Assembly (NCBI RefSeq): GCF_963662255.1
Contig: NC_085051.1
Location: 54,351,101 to 54,415,100, forward strand
Direction: 5' to 3'
Origin: Cinclus cinclus
Lineage: Eukaryota > Chordata > Aves > Passeriformes > Cinclidae
DNA length: 64,000 bases
Shown: piece after piece, positions 1 to 13,063 of the stretch
How positions within the stretch are numbered: position 1 is the first letter of the stretch
Layout of the letters: the number at the start of each line of letters is the position of its first letter
Notes under the pieces: generated by a model
Told to the model about the DNA's origin: nothing
What the model saw: only the letters and a program-made list of their open reading frames with translations
Database searches by the model: none
Position numbers and translations under genes: made by a program

Positions 1-3000
1 GATGCGAGATGATGCAAACCTTAGAAAAGTATATTCCCCTCCTCCATGTTTTGCTTTTGTTTTCCACTTTCAAGAATAACAGTACAGTCCAACAACTACA
101 GGAACTTTGAAAAACTCAACTTGAAGATTAAAAAAGTCTCTGCAGCTGATCTGCTTAGAGCTGCTGTACAGCTGAGACAAGTCACTATTTTTCAGAAAGA
201 AATCTGGCCACCTGCTGCTCTAAGCAGAGAAAGCGGGATAGATGTAAAATCATACTTCCTCTGAAATTACAACTGATATTACCCAGGAAACACAGACTAG
301 ACTGGGAAAAATATGTATTAATTTCATACGGTGCAATGTGCTGAACTGAACTGTACATGGCTTCATTCTGTTCTGACAGGTTTGCTCATCTTAAAATCAT
401 TTTATATTATTCCCAATGAACAATCTTCTACAGACACTTTAGACCTGTGGCTTCTGTTCAAGTCAGATCATAGATATTGGTAAGACTGGGGCATCACAAA
501 ACCTCAGGCATTAACAAAAAACAAAGTTACATGAGTTATTATGGAAGGATGAAACACCTACAGAACAAAATGCTCCTACTGCAGCAAGAACAGCACATTC
601 TAACCCAATAAAAGCAATCACCAAGTCTAGTCACAGAGCACACTAGAAATCAGATCAGTCTATGCCAATTACAAGGTGTAAGTTTTAAGCAACTGCTTCT
701 AATGCAGCTGAGCCACCATGGCTGAAGGGAAGACAAGGCTCCACTGCATCTGTCTTTAACATGGCTGTCCCACTGTGTTCAAAATGTGAGGTCACATTTG
801 GCTGCCTCATCTTTACAGCCCCGCTGCATAAAGGGTGAGAATTAACCCAGCTTGTAAAAGCAACAGTCTGGAGGAAAAATGCTTAATTTTACCTGAATGT
901 GCTGAATCTGGCAAGAGCTGACAGGGAACACACAGAACCCTTTTAAAAATACACAGCATCGTTTATTACACTGGACAGTACTTTGTGTTGCATAATCCAA
1001 GCTTTTGTTTCAAGCAAGAAAATGTTTTCTAAATATTTTGTCACCATGACAGTCTAGCCTTGGACTATAATTCTGCCCTTGGTTACTCCAGAAAACCCCT
1101 GTGAAGTCAACTGTGTTGCCCAGATCGTCACTGCATCCCAGGCTGCTGGGAAGGCTCACCTGGCAGTGCAGCCACCAGCATCCTCCTGGGCCTGTGTGCT
1201 CTGCACAGCTCTTTCAGCCTGAGCTCTTTTTTTGCCTGCCACAAACTAAGATCTGCGTGAAGAAACAACATCATACCTAGGAGGAAGAGAGGTTTGCAAC
1301 TATGAAGCACCAAACATCTTCCCAATAGGTTCAGCTTTAACCAAGACAAAACCTACTCCCAAGATAGCAGAATGAAAAATTTTAAACACAGAGAAAATGA
1401 GGCATTAAAAAACACCCCAACTTTGAGGCCCTGTTCCAAGTAAAAACATGTCTTTCAGGACATCAGTCTGGAAACTAGATCTGAGCAGATACAGCCCAAG
1501 TCCACAGCACAGCCCGAAGAAGAGCAGAGGAGCATTTCCGTATGACTCAGGAAGCCCAACAAACACTTCTGCAGAACGAGATCAACAGGGTGTTTATATA
1601 CAGCAGCAGCGTCATGTGAACGGGTGGCTTAGTCTGTGAAATGAATGTTTGCATTGTCATTAAAAAAAAAAAAAAGCCCAAACCAAAAAACACCCTCTAT
1701 TCCACACTTACAAGTTTCCAACATAAAAACATAGCAGGGGAAGGAAGTACTTCAGCAGCCAAAATTTACAAATTCTTACCATAACTTTGGCACAGTAAAC
1801 TTCTCCAGTGTCACAAAGGCCTATTCTTCAGGGGGCTTGGTTGCCTTTTTTTTCAGAAGGACTAATCCACATGTGAAGGCTATTAAACAACACACAAAAT
1901 GCCAACAGAAGCATAAACATGCACATTTTGTGTGTGTCTGTCTTCCAAGTTGTATCTGTTTTTCCTTTCACAGATACCTAAGAACAGTCTGGAGGCAGGT
2001 ATTCTTGCTTTCTCACTTTTTTTTATGAAGCTCAGTGAGCTTTTTCCTTTCCCAAAGTGACAATGCTGCTTTATTTTAATTCATTCAAATTAGTGAGAGA
2101 GATTCACCCTCTTGAGCTGCACTCAAGCAGTCAGGCTTCAGGAATTTAACAAAGAATGAAGATTTTAATACAGAGAGGTTTTGCTTATTAGTTTGACTAC
2201 AAAAGAAATTCCTCACAGTACCCTTTCAATTGTTTGAGAGGCACCTTACTAGAACCTCAGAGAAAATTCTAAGTTACACTTGGAATTTCTGCACAGCAAA
2301 ACCAATTCAAGCTCTGAAAGTCAGCATTTTTTTTCCTCTTATTATCTGAAACGACGTAAAAGCCCTAACATAGATTTGAAAGAAATATAACAGAAAATTC
2401 TGCCTGATCTAAGTACATAGAGCTAAATTTATCCTTTAGTTTCCAAAACACCACTTTGAGATTGGGCATTTAGAGTTCTATTCACTGGCTAGAAAAAAGC
2501 CAAATGGTACATTTTAAAAAAGTGACTTTGAAATATTGTTATGAGAACAGGGACAAGCTATGTAAACCCTAAAATTCTGTGGGTCTTTGTATTCACAATT
2601 ATTGTCACAAACTAAAAGGCTCATATTCCCTACTAAGCAAACATTTACAATTAAATCCATTCTGCACAAAGCATTTGCATTTTGAGATAGAACAGTCAGT
2701 TGTTCAGCTGCTGTGATTTAGATGGATTGGTTCATTATTGCTGCAGTTTGTTTTCTGCTACACTGTATAACAAAGGGGTGCCAATGTGGTCCTGAATGGC
2801 TTTAAAGCTAAGTATGCTGCTATTCTTCCATGATGATGTAATTTAACCATCTTCCCATCTCTCAGATCAAGATATCTTGACTTTACAGGCTAAACTTCAT
2901 CAGAAACAACAGAAACAAGCTGTCACAGAAGTGTTCAATAGGCATTATAAGTCAGCTGGAGGTTGTTGCTGGCAAGTTTGCAGTGGTTTTCCACAAATGA

Positions 3001-3355
3001 AAATGCAGTTCTCCCCTAATTCTTATTTAGAATAAATGCTTTTCTTATCATGCAAGAGATAAGGCAACTTTGACTTCTACATCAGGAGATCCATCAGTTA
3101 TATACCTTTCAAACGTTCCTGCTATAGTAAAAACATACCTACATCAGAAAAGAAGACCAGATTTACAACTATCCCTGCTGCAAAGAGAATTTCAAATTGA
3201 AAAAGTCAAATAGTATCCTACTCTTTCACTGTCTAAAAATAACACCAAAGACAGTATTAAAGTCACCGATTTCATTCTTTAAGAGAGATTAAAGTGAGAG
3301 CGATTTCTTACACATGCAGACAGTGAGAGGACAACAGAGAATGGCTTCAAAATAA

Positions 3356-3588
3356 AAGATTTAGATTAGATTAGGTTAGAAATTCCTTAGGCTGAGGGTG
3401 GTGAGGTGCAAGAACAAGCTGCCCAGAGAGGCTGTGAATGTCCCATCCCTAGAAGTGTTCAAGACCAGTTTGGATGGGGCTTTGAGCAATCTGGTCTAGT
3501 AGAAGATGTCCCTGTCCATGGCAGGGGGGCTGAACTAAATGATCTCTACGGTCCATTCCAACTCAATCCATTCTATGATTATAGCAGA
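3356..3588 (+). repeat. CR1 LINE 3' end
   Basis: This is a 3' fragment of a chicken-repeat-1 (CR1) non-LTR retrotransposon in plus orientation. It carries the familiar CR1 tail in order: a segment like 'ctgcccagagaggctgtg', then 'ttggatggggctttgagc', 'ctggtctagt', 'ccatggcagggg', 'gatctctacggtcc', and the terminus 'attctatgattata'. It is 5' truncated, as most CR1 copies are. It lies antisense to AKT1 inside an intron. The family is characteristic of bird (and reptile) genomes and is the main evidence for the kind of organism. Confidence 0.9.
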
Positions 3589-5117
3589 TGAACCATTTTT
3601 CAGTAACAACCATGTAAAAAGGTAGGATTTACTTTTTTTTTAAAATTATGGATAAAAGCCCATGATGATCTAAAGTGTGGTCTTCTCAATATATTGCCCC
3701 AGCAGCATGAAGAGAACTTCACATAGAATGACTTGATCAGTGAATTTATAGTGGCACAGGACTCCTATCCTCTGCTCAGAAATCAAGGTTCACCTAGAAA
3801 ACAACTTCCAAATCCTATAACCAGCACTTTCACCACAGATAATCTCAACTGGATCCCAGCCTGCTCCATGCATAAACTTCCAGTAGAATAATAAACATTT
3901 AATACAGCTAAATCTATGCAAGTACGTATTTGAGTCTTGGTGGTTGCAAATTTTCATTCTACTTAATAAGCATAGGAAGGCAAGGAGACTGCAAGATGAA
4001 AAGTTAAAAATAATAAAACAAGACAAAGAAAAATCTACATCACAAAGAAAACACTTTCAGTTGGTTAAATGATTACTATTTATAGATGGTGTATTGACCA
4101 CAGACAGGCAAAGGGATACATACAACGTGTAAAAACACCAGTCCAGACAATCCATGCCTGGAAGCCCCTGAAAAGCAACCAGCAAATAAAAGGCTGTATT
4201 CCCACTCTGCAGAGGCCTGGCAATGGATTTTGAGCTGCTTAACAGGTTGTTCAAGGGTGTAACTATTTACTAATACTTCAACTGAGAAGCCCTAACGTAG
4301 GCATAAAACCAAAAACATACACAATTGTGTGTAGCCATGTAATTCTGGGCATAAATCCTACTCAGTGCAAATATTTTCCACACCAGTTTAACTACATCAT
4401 TCTGCACAAAGCAGCAGCAATATGTTGTCATTTGTAATATGGCACATACAAAGGCTTGTACAGGAAGACGTGGCAAAAATTTTAACTAAGTATTTTGTCT
4501 CAAGATTTATTTCAAGGGAATTTGATAAATAAAAAACCAGTTCAAATACAGCTTCATTTCTATGTTTCTATTAATGATCATACCCATCAAGCATCTTGCA
4601 GATAATCAGAAATTTATTTTTTCATACTGCCTGCTTTCTGAAGTGCAATCAGGATGTGTTCTGTGATCCCCAGACCCTCTGACACAATTGCAGAAATAGC
4701 AGGGTACGAATACTGCTAAGGCTAGGAGGCCAGAAAAACAAAAACACACACTGCAAACTATTTCAAATCCTCTATTTTTTGAGCTTTTTTGTGACAAGTA
4801 ATTAAACAGCCTTTTTTTTCTGCTTAGTCTAAACCATGAAGCAAGCACTCAGGTTATTTTTTCCAATTTTTCTCAACATCACAAGGACTAGCAACCTTCC
4901 CTGCCTCAGGAAGAAGAACAGGCAAAACTTTCAAAATTGTGACTTCTACAGGTGGGAACTGATTTATAAAGCCAACATAAACGTACGGGCTGCACTCCAA
5001 ATTTGAAAACTAGCAGCAATTGCTGTAAGCAGCCTGACCTCCATCAGCACCTGAAGTTTACCTCAAGGCACACCAGTGTCAACCTTTTGAGTCTCCATCA
5101 GCAAATAATGCTTGTCT

Positions 5118-5526
5118 TGAAGATCTCTTCTACCGAGACAGGCTGAGAGAATTTGGGGCCTTTCAGCCTGAAAAGAGGTGTCTGGAGACACCTTATTGCT
5201 CACTTTTTACACATAATGAAGGCTTTAAAGGAGGACTGAGAGGGGCTTTTTATTCACAGCCTGTTGTGACAGGTTGTGGTTTTAAAATATAGGAGAGCAG
5301 ATTTAGACTACATAATATTTATGGAAGAAATTCTTCACTCTGAAGGCAGTGAGGCACTGGCACAGGTGGCCCAGTGAAGTTGTGGATGTCCCATGCCTAG
5401 AACTGCCCGAGGCCAGGTTGGATAGGGCTTTGATAGCACGGTCTAGTTAGTGCAAGGTGTGCCTGCCTATGACACAGGAGTTGGTCTAGATGATCTTTAA
5501 AGGTCTCTTCTGACTCCAACCATTTT
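5118..5526 (+). repeat. CR1 LINE 3' portion, diverged
   Basis: This is a second plus-oriented CR1 fragment, older and more diverged than the one at 3.4 kb. Recognisable blocks are 'gacaggctgagagaatttgg', 'cagcctgaaaagaggtgt', 'gaagaaattcttcactctga', 'ggcactggcacaggtggccc', 'ccaggttggatagggcttt' and 'gatgatctttaaaggtctc'. The order matches the end of CR1 ORF2 and its 3'UTR. The usual terminal octamer repeats are not clear, so the 3' end is eroded. The copy is antisense to AKT1, in the intron. Confidence 0.85.
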
Positions 5527-7785
5527 AAGGCTGGAGCTCCCTCCCAAAACAGGTATCGCCTGTGAAGGCTGTGGTTCACCACCAACACAAAGCCCACTTC
5601 TCTGGCATGCTCATCCTGTGGCTCTCATTAGGAGTCCATTAGTAAAGACAGGCAGAGGACACTGATTTGACAGCCCCATGAATGACTCAGATGCTGCACT
5701 CAGTCTCGATATGAGCATGAAATACCATTGCAACTATGCACAGAACCACTGTCTCCAAAGTGTATTTCTACATGCAGTTCACCAAAGGCCTGGGTTTGGA
5801 CAGCACTTCAAAACATGCTCTCCCAACTTACCCAAGAGACTCGGGGAAACAGTAACTGACTTGCCCACAGTCTGTGATAGTTGTTTACCTCAGCTGTCCT
5901 CAAATATGACCATGCACTTTTGAATAAACTGACAAATTTCACAATGTTAGTTGACCAGCTATCTTTTTCTCATTTTTGGCTCAACTTGAAGAGATGGGAG
6001 AATAGTCCCAAAGGTCTGTAGCATGCTTACCAACTGCACTCAAAGTCAGCCTTCATTTTTTCCCCCTTCCAGCTGCACTAAATATTTCTCACAAAAACAC
6101 ACTACTTCACACCTAATATGGTGCTTTTCTTTCTCCATTCTTTTTCTTCCTCTTTCCTCACATAGTTTCCTGGTTTTTGTTCCCCCTTTAAGAAGCACAT
6201 TGTACCTACAACATAATGCATCTGAAAATAATAATCCCTCCTCTGTCTTCCCCCATGAGAGATGACTTTTAAATAAGACTTAACTGATTTTTTTTCTTAG
6301 TAAATCAGCTAGTCCAATATGTAAAAGGGGGAAAACCCCACACAGCTGACAGGTACTTGGTTTTTACAATGCTCTCTCTTTTAAAATATATTAAAATTAA
6401 ATGTTGAGATATTAAGCAAATCCTTTTTTTTCCCCAACAGATACCAAGGTTGGTTTCCCATATGAATCTGACATCAACCACGACCCAAATTTTTAAGAGA
6501 ATTATTAGTAACACAATGTATGAAAGGAGGGACACTACATGTCATCATGTACTGCTCTAAGAGCATCGAAGTCCTCACCAGCTTTTTCAGATGGCAAAGT
6601 CACAGGCTACGAGGGATAACCAGGAGCAAGTCTGGGCAGGGAAAGCCTCAGGCACAGACAAGGAATGCAACTGAACACAGTGGCAGCAGCACCAGCTGGA
6701 AGGGAAGGAACCTTCTGGCATCCACACAGGGGCTGCAGGGGAAGACATTTCCAAGCAAGGACAAGGCGCCAAATCTTAAATGCATGGCACAGCACCTTGC
6801 CTAAAACCACCCCTGCAAGAACGAGCAAGCTTTATTCTCTTGCTCTCTCTTTACCTCAAAATAGCATACTCAGTACTTCTTTCTTCCTACATCCAAACCT
6901 GATGACTTCTCAATATGCCTACTGAGACTAAATGAGAACAGAAAACATGGACAGCTTTTTTTTTTTTTTTCCCAGAGGCCTACCTTTCCCTTTTTGCAAA
7001 GGAAGGAATCATGAAAAAGAAAATCAAAGCCAATAAAGTACTTTCCGCATGATCCACTGTATCAAGCATTCCCAGGCTCGCTTTTACAGAGCTTGCAATG
7101 TCCTAGATCCCTCATTCTCAAATCCCTTTTAATAACAAGTAACATTAATTTATGATGCTACCCCACTTTTAGAGATAAAATTGAGACCTAGTTTGTTTTG
7201 CTTCTGATGTGCAATAAAACAGAATACGAAAGTAAACTTCCAGGACTGACATAAATAGTGTGGGCATCAACATCCCAGCTCTTCCTCTTTGCCATTCAAA
7301 GTGAGAGTGCTCAGTGTCACTTGCATGCAAGTTCCTGTCAGTTTACAATCAATGAGAAACACATCTAATTCAGCATCACTTCCCTAAAGAACTGTAAATA
7401 TTTTGTGAAAATGTTGGAATAAAGACTTTTGAAAGTAATTTTTACTGAAAAAAAGAAACATTTGGATGCCACCCTTCAAAAATTTGAAGCCATGGATTAA
7501 AGTTTAATGAAAAAATGTTCTGGAAGAAATTTTCTGAAAGGATGCTGAAAAGTAACAAAAACACTCAAAGACAAGTAGTCTTCTCAGTGAAAGGTAGATG
7601 AGCCATTTCTAGGCTACACCAGCTCTTTCAAAGATGAAGGACAGTACAGTTACACCGCACCAGCTGATTCTCAGTTTCTGACTTCCCCTGTCATCCAAAG
7701 CAAACTTTTTACAGTACACTGGATCCGGCCTGTTTCCTATGATCTCGCCACAAATAATTCCATCAAATGAGATTACCCTCCAAAA

Positions 7786-7941
7786 GCCTAGCTGACTAGC
7801 CATTATCAGCTCATATTTCTCCAGATGTTTTGTGATCTCATCCTTTCTTAATGTTTCTAGCATCTCGCCTACCACCAAGGTCAGATTTACTGGTTGACAA
7901 TTTCCTGGTTCCTCCCAAGTCCCCTTTTCCCAGAACAGGAC
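7786..7941 (-). repeat. CR1 ORF2 reverse-transcriptase remnant
   Basis: The minus-strand reading frame that begins at 7962 contains a stretch (roughly its codons 8-59) resembling the CR1 ORF2 reverse transcriptase. A block like 'KGTWEEPGNCQPVNLT' stands where CR1 has the 'KGxxEDPGNYRPVSLT' core, followed by 'ITKHLEKYE' and 'SQLGF' where CR1 has a similar helix and 'SQHGF'. The 3' side of the frame does not resemble CR1, so the copy is truncated or rearranged. It has no complete catalytic core and cannot be active. It lies in the same orientation as AKT1. The identification rests on motif memory, not on an alignment. Confidence 0.65.
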
Positions 7942-10558
7942 AAGCAAAATGAAAGCAACCAAGAGCTAGAATTGCAAAACTATTGCCCCTTGTGTTGAAA
8001 AAGAGACACACAAGGAAAACCACAAACTGACACAGCTTATCTTTTGTTTCCAACAAGAAGAGCAACAGATTTCCCTACAAACCCAACCCTTCAGCTCTAG
8101 AAACAGCATCGGTTTCTTTCCCTCTGTCACAACTTCCTCACTCCAGTCTTCATTCAGTCCCACTCTATTTTTTTGTTCAGCCCCTATCTTGTTTCTTACC
8201 TTTCCATTCCCCCCAGCTTTTCCTCTGAAGCAGCTGTGCCCTCTATAGCTGGCATCTTCAGAGTTCAGATGGCTCTCAGGATCCTTTGCATCAAGTGCCA
8301 CAGCCATTCTTTGAAATACCATGAAAGCCAGACGATCCTTGAACTAATCTGAACCTCAAAGGTTCTGACTACACAGGCCACCAAGACAGTGTATCACTAC
8401 ATCCCAGGGACAGACAGAAGCCAAGGTAAGAACAAAACAACACCCCAAAATAAAACACGCACACACACAGAAAAAGAGGTAGGGAACATGGTGAGAACAG
8501 AAAAGAGAGAAGAAAGAAGAGGTGAAGAAAAACATCAACACCAGAGACTCCCAGGCTCAAAAATGTATCTGGTCATACCTTGTAAAATCCTCTTTTGATT
8601 CACACTAACAGAATACTGAAAGTATGAACTTGTGCTCAAAATAACAAAGCTAAAGTTCACCATCTGTGCCATTCTGCTAGAGAAAGTTAAAAGAGCAACA
8701 ATCAGCATTTTAGTCCTGGTTTGTATTTTACATATGGATCTTACATCCACTTCATGCAATGAAGTTATAGCAAGACAAATCACAATGGGCCACTTGTTAT
8801 TTATTAGGTTGTCTGTATCACTCCATTCATTACAGAAATAATTCTTTAACCAAAATTTAAAAATGGTATTATATCCAGAAGTGCAGTAGGTCTCTTATGT
8901 ATTATTTCTCATTTAAGGGTCTCTATTAGTTTTGATCAGCTTGTAAGCCAGAGATTCCATCAGCCAAACAGTTTTACCTGCCTGAAGTCCATAAAAATTG
9001 ACATTTGGAGAATATGTGGTGGTTTTCATCGTTAAAATTACTATGTGGTGTTAATATACCATTTAAAAACAAAATAGCTCTGCATTTCCTGCTAAATATT
9101 AATAGATGAATATACAGGTCTCTCCAGCTCCTTATAATTGCTTCCGATTTCTCAGACTGTGAAATAGAGATTTTCAATTCCTTTTTCAAATGTCAGTGTA
9201 TATTCTTCCCTCCCCCTCTTTCCCTGCCTCCAAAAGACTCCTTTTTTTCATAAAACTTTATGCCCTAATAAGAAAACCGGACATACTAGGGAGGACAGAG
9301 ATGACAGAGTATCAAAACGCACAATCCCCTCTTTGTTAGCCATGCAGAAAGACTTTAGGGGAGAAAAAAAAAAAAACAAACAGGATGAACACTGAAAACA
9401 ATAGAAAAACCTTTATAAACACGGACCAGAGCAGAAAGATGCAAGAAATCCAATGAAATCTTTAAAATGGATCAGTAAAGCAAGTAAAATACACTTGAGC
9501 ACACCTCTGTTCTCCAAAAAGTTCCCCACACGCAACCAAAATTAAGGATCCTCATGATATACATTCAGAAAACCCATAATCTCAGAGCTCAACAAGCAGC
9601 AATTTGGGCAGATGATTTTCTCCTTCTCCCCTCATATTCAATCACAATTATAGCACCTCTGCGTCGAACCATTTCCCCATCCTCTCCCACTAAACAGAAC
9701 CTTCAGCGTCACACAACCGGCTCTGCACAGGCTGGATGTACACACAGAGTGCACCAACCCCAAGCCTGAGCTCCTCCACACCTCCAGCCTGCTGCTGGAG
9801 CAGTCCAGCCAAGTTATACAAAGAGTGGTCACAAGAGTCTGTCCTTGCTGGGATTTGAATAACAGCACCAAGCACTGCCAATGGGGAAAGGGATGGGGAG
9901 GGGAAAGTTCATTCATGAATTCTTCTATTTCTGCCTGGTTGAGGTTAGACATGCCATGGACATGACTGGCCCCTGCACAAACAAACATCTGCACTACTGG
10001 AAGTAGAGCTTCCTTTAGTGACTGACTTAGAGAACTGCCAAGAGCTCTCGGTCAGGCAGCAATGCTTAATTTCATTTCTCCATTTGTATTTTTAATCTTG
10101 GAAACAAAAACATAAACGTAAACCATGCTGACAGAAGAAAACAGCTCCACGGTTCCAGAAAGCCCTGCTACTTCCCTGCCAGGCCGAAACACCTGCTCCT
10201 GCTAATGATGGCTTTATGCTTACTTACACCTGCCATCCAGAAGGGCTCCAGAGCACTTTGCAGCCTGATTTATACATACACAAATCACTAAATCCACAAA
10301 AATTAAGCCACTTCGGGGGTGAAATGTAGCAACTGCTCAACTGCATTCAGCCATGCTGTTCAACTGCTCAGGACAGGAACTGTAAAAGACACCAAACCCA
10401 ACCCGAGCTATGGGGAATGTTAGGTTGAGAGAACATCATTGTCCAGTCTGGATTTTGACCAGTCACTACCTAAAATATTTGTGTGTGGAAAGCCCTAGGA
10501 TCTTTAAAGAACACATGCAGTGCAGCCTTTGGTTTTATAAATGATCTAAAAGACAAAC

Positions 10559-10610
10559 TATACATATATATATATGTACATATATATATACACATATATA
10601 TACATATATG
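10559..10610. repeat. (TA)n-rich low-complexity repeat
   Basis: An imperfect TA/CA/TG alternation of about 52 bp in the AKT1 intron. It is self-complementary along much of its length and is likely length-polymorphic. Confidence 0.85.
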
Positions 10611-12806
10611 TTTCATATCTGAAATCCCCCCTTTAGCAGTCCCTCCCTGCACTAATTATTGTTTATGCCTTGACTTCAGAAGCTCACTGTATCAGACATC
10701 AGTTTTGGAAACATCCTGTGGTTGAAGTACTTGATCTAGCAGAGCCAGCAAACTGATAGTGTCTGGCAATAAATGTAGATTATTAAAAAGATGCTGAACA
10801 AAACACACACACACAGAGTGGATAAGTTACTCCCCAGCGAAGACAGAGCCAAATGAACTGAATTTGTCAACCTATCCCTCCCTGAACAGCTAGAAACACC
10901 AAGAGATTCCCAGGACTGACACCAGCAGGCTGAAGAGAAGATAGATCATTGCTTTCTAAAAACCTCCTCATGAGGACAACGCCGAATTAACAGCTGCAAA
11001 GGCAATGGAGTGGAATGAAATAGGTGTCACCACACATACCAAGAGGGCAAAAAGGCACTGGGAAACAGGTTAAAAAGATTAGGAGCGCCTTGGCATCCAA
11101 AAAATGCCAAAATATGTTTAACAGTTTAGGAGTTTGGGCACAAATTTGCAGCATCACATATGCTGAACATGCAGAGTAACATTTTGAAAATGGGAATGTG
11201 TTCAGTACATAATCTAATCATAATATTATCAGCAAACCATCAGAGATAATAATCTGTTTCTCTAAGGCAATTTTAAAACAACATAAAAATCAGATCAGGA
11301 GATCCGGGCATCTTTTACTACCTCCTCCAGAGGTCTCCTTACTTGAAAGTAGCTTTATCGTAATCCTAAAAACAACAAAAATTCAGTTCCCAAAAGTCAA
11401 CAGACAAACCTGAAATACAACATGATTATTTAAAAGTTTCAGACACATGTGCCTCTGAATCATCCTGACAATGCCTTTTCCATACTGTTTAAAATAAATG
11501 CTTCTCCCTCAGATTTTTGTGCAGTGCTCCTCAAAATAACAGAATTTTTATTAAAATTACAGGTAAGTATGGGAAGAATTGCTACAACAGATGGTTAAAA
11601 AACATCTGAAAACATTGTTTAAAACTAAAAAGAAAAAAAAGGCTGATTTGAAGAGTTCCTAGATAAATGCAAAGTATAATTCTGTGTTTCTTTCTTCAGT
11701 TTAATCCGAACACAGAATAGTTCTCAAATACTTTTGTCAGAACAAAGCAGCCTGGGTACACCAGAATTACTGAATGAGCTAATTAAGCTAGTAAGTGCAA
11801 AGATGTTTCCAACTGAAATAAACCAGAACAAAAAAAAAAAAAAACCCCACTCACCCCCTAAAAAATCTCAAACAAAACATTTGTACATCAAGCATCAATA
11901 TGCTACACTACAATGCACATCCAACTATTAGAAATATACACTTCCATCCTTTTAAAATACACATTATCAACATGTTCTCTAAATTCCTAGAAATTTCTTA
12001 TTGCTGCCAAAAGACCGCCAGCCTTTACCAAGGTTATGATAACGCATTTCAAATTTCTTCTGTAAATAATTACACTACACCTTTACACCTTCAGGCAAAT
12101 GGTTGCAAACCCTCTAGAAAAATCCTGAGTCTGCAGAACCACATAAGCTTCCCTACTGCTGGAAGACACAGATTCTGGTTTTGGTCCAAAAAATGACACT
12201 ATCATGGAAAGTACCTAACACCGCTCTCTCCTTTCCAAGAAACAATAGTAGAATACAAAGAAACAGGTAAGTGAAATACCCTATAGGATCAGCCTATAGG
12301 CTGTGGTACTTGAAAATCAACACCTCCCCAAAAAAGAACAAACCCACGCTTTTAGGAAGAAAACATGTAAGAAGGCAAAAAGCCTAACAATACATGTTGG
12401 CTGTCTTTTCAGTTTTGCCACTCAGTCAAGAATAAAGAGATTTTATTAAAAAAATCAAATGCCATTGGTGGTACAACCAAAATGCACAGAGTACACAAAC
12501 TCAAGGCTATTCTTCCTGTCCAGAACATTGGTACTCAGAGCAGCTCAGACACAAACAGGATAGCACATTTTCTAGCAAGTCTCTGCAAGAGCACAGCATT
12601 ACTCGTAAAATACAGGGATATTTTTCGCTGTTTAAAAATATTCATCTCAATTCTACCTTCTACCACAAAAAGGAAAGCTACAGATCTATATAAAAACCAA
12701 AATTACTTACTACAGTTTAACCTCTAACACTCTACATAGCATCTCCTTCACTTGCTATCTTTATCATAATTTTCCACGCAGCTGACACCAATTCTTGGTG
12801 AACACA

Positions 12807-12822
12807 TACACACACACACACA
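12807..12822. repeat. short (CA)n microsatellite
   Basis: About eight CA units in the AKT1 intron, roughly 180 bp downstream (in AKT1 orientation) of the first coding exon. Confidence 0.8.
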
Positions 12823-13001
12823 AGAAAACCCCTAACACATGCACTTTCTAAAGCTTGATAAAAAAGCCAAGCATGCTCCCTATGTGCTGTTTCCCACTAG
12901 GATGAACAGGAAAATAATGGATTATTTGAGGACATGCTGCTAAATACCAGATTAGAGAGGAATGGAGTTAATTTACTGTCCAGAAGGGAAGAGCCACTTA
13001 C

Positions 13002-13047
13002 CTCGTTTGTGAAGCCAGCCTTCCTTCACTATCGCTACTTCATTCAT
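13002..13047 (-). CDS. AKT1: AKT1 first coding exon (RAC-alpha serine/threonine kinase, N-terminus of PH domain)
   Basis: AKT1 is the serine/threonine kinase downstream of PI3K. It binds PIP3 at the plasma membrane through its N-terminal PH domain and controls growth, survival and glucose metabolism. Read on the minus strand from the ATG at 13047, this exon encodes MNEVAIVKEGWLHKR plus the first base of the Gly16 codon, the invariant start of the AKT PH domain. Its coding length of 46 bp with a phase-1 GTAAGT donor at 13001 fits the known AKT exon structure. An acceptor-like 'tttttcaag' ends at 13064, so the exon is about 13002-13063 with 16 bp of 5'UTR. AKT2 and AKT3 begin similarly; the 'VAIVKEGWLHKR' wording and the head-to-head neighbour ZBTB42 favour AKT1. 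The rest of the kinase lies outside the window to the left. Confidence 0.93.
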
Positions 13048-13063
13048 AATGGCAGGAATGTCT

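Larger units (their letters stand above)
1..13001 (-). other. AKT1: AKT1 intron following the first coding exon (5' part, runs off the window)
   Basis: This is AT-rich DNA with no recognisable coding exon on either strand. It begins at the GTAAGT donor of the first AKT1 coding exon (intron side at 13001) and continues leftwards out of the window. I looked on the minus strand for the next PH-domain exon (the Glu-Tyr-Ile-Lys-Thr-Trp block known from AKT proteins) and did not find it, so this intron is longer than 13 kb here. The human AKT1 intron at this position is also long, about 12 kb from memory. The contents are CR1 fragments, short simple repeats and unremarkable unique sequence, listed separately where supported. 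The many short reading frames look like chance. Confidence 0.8.
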
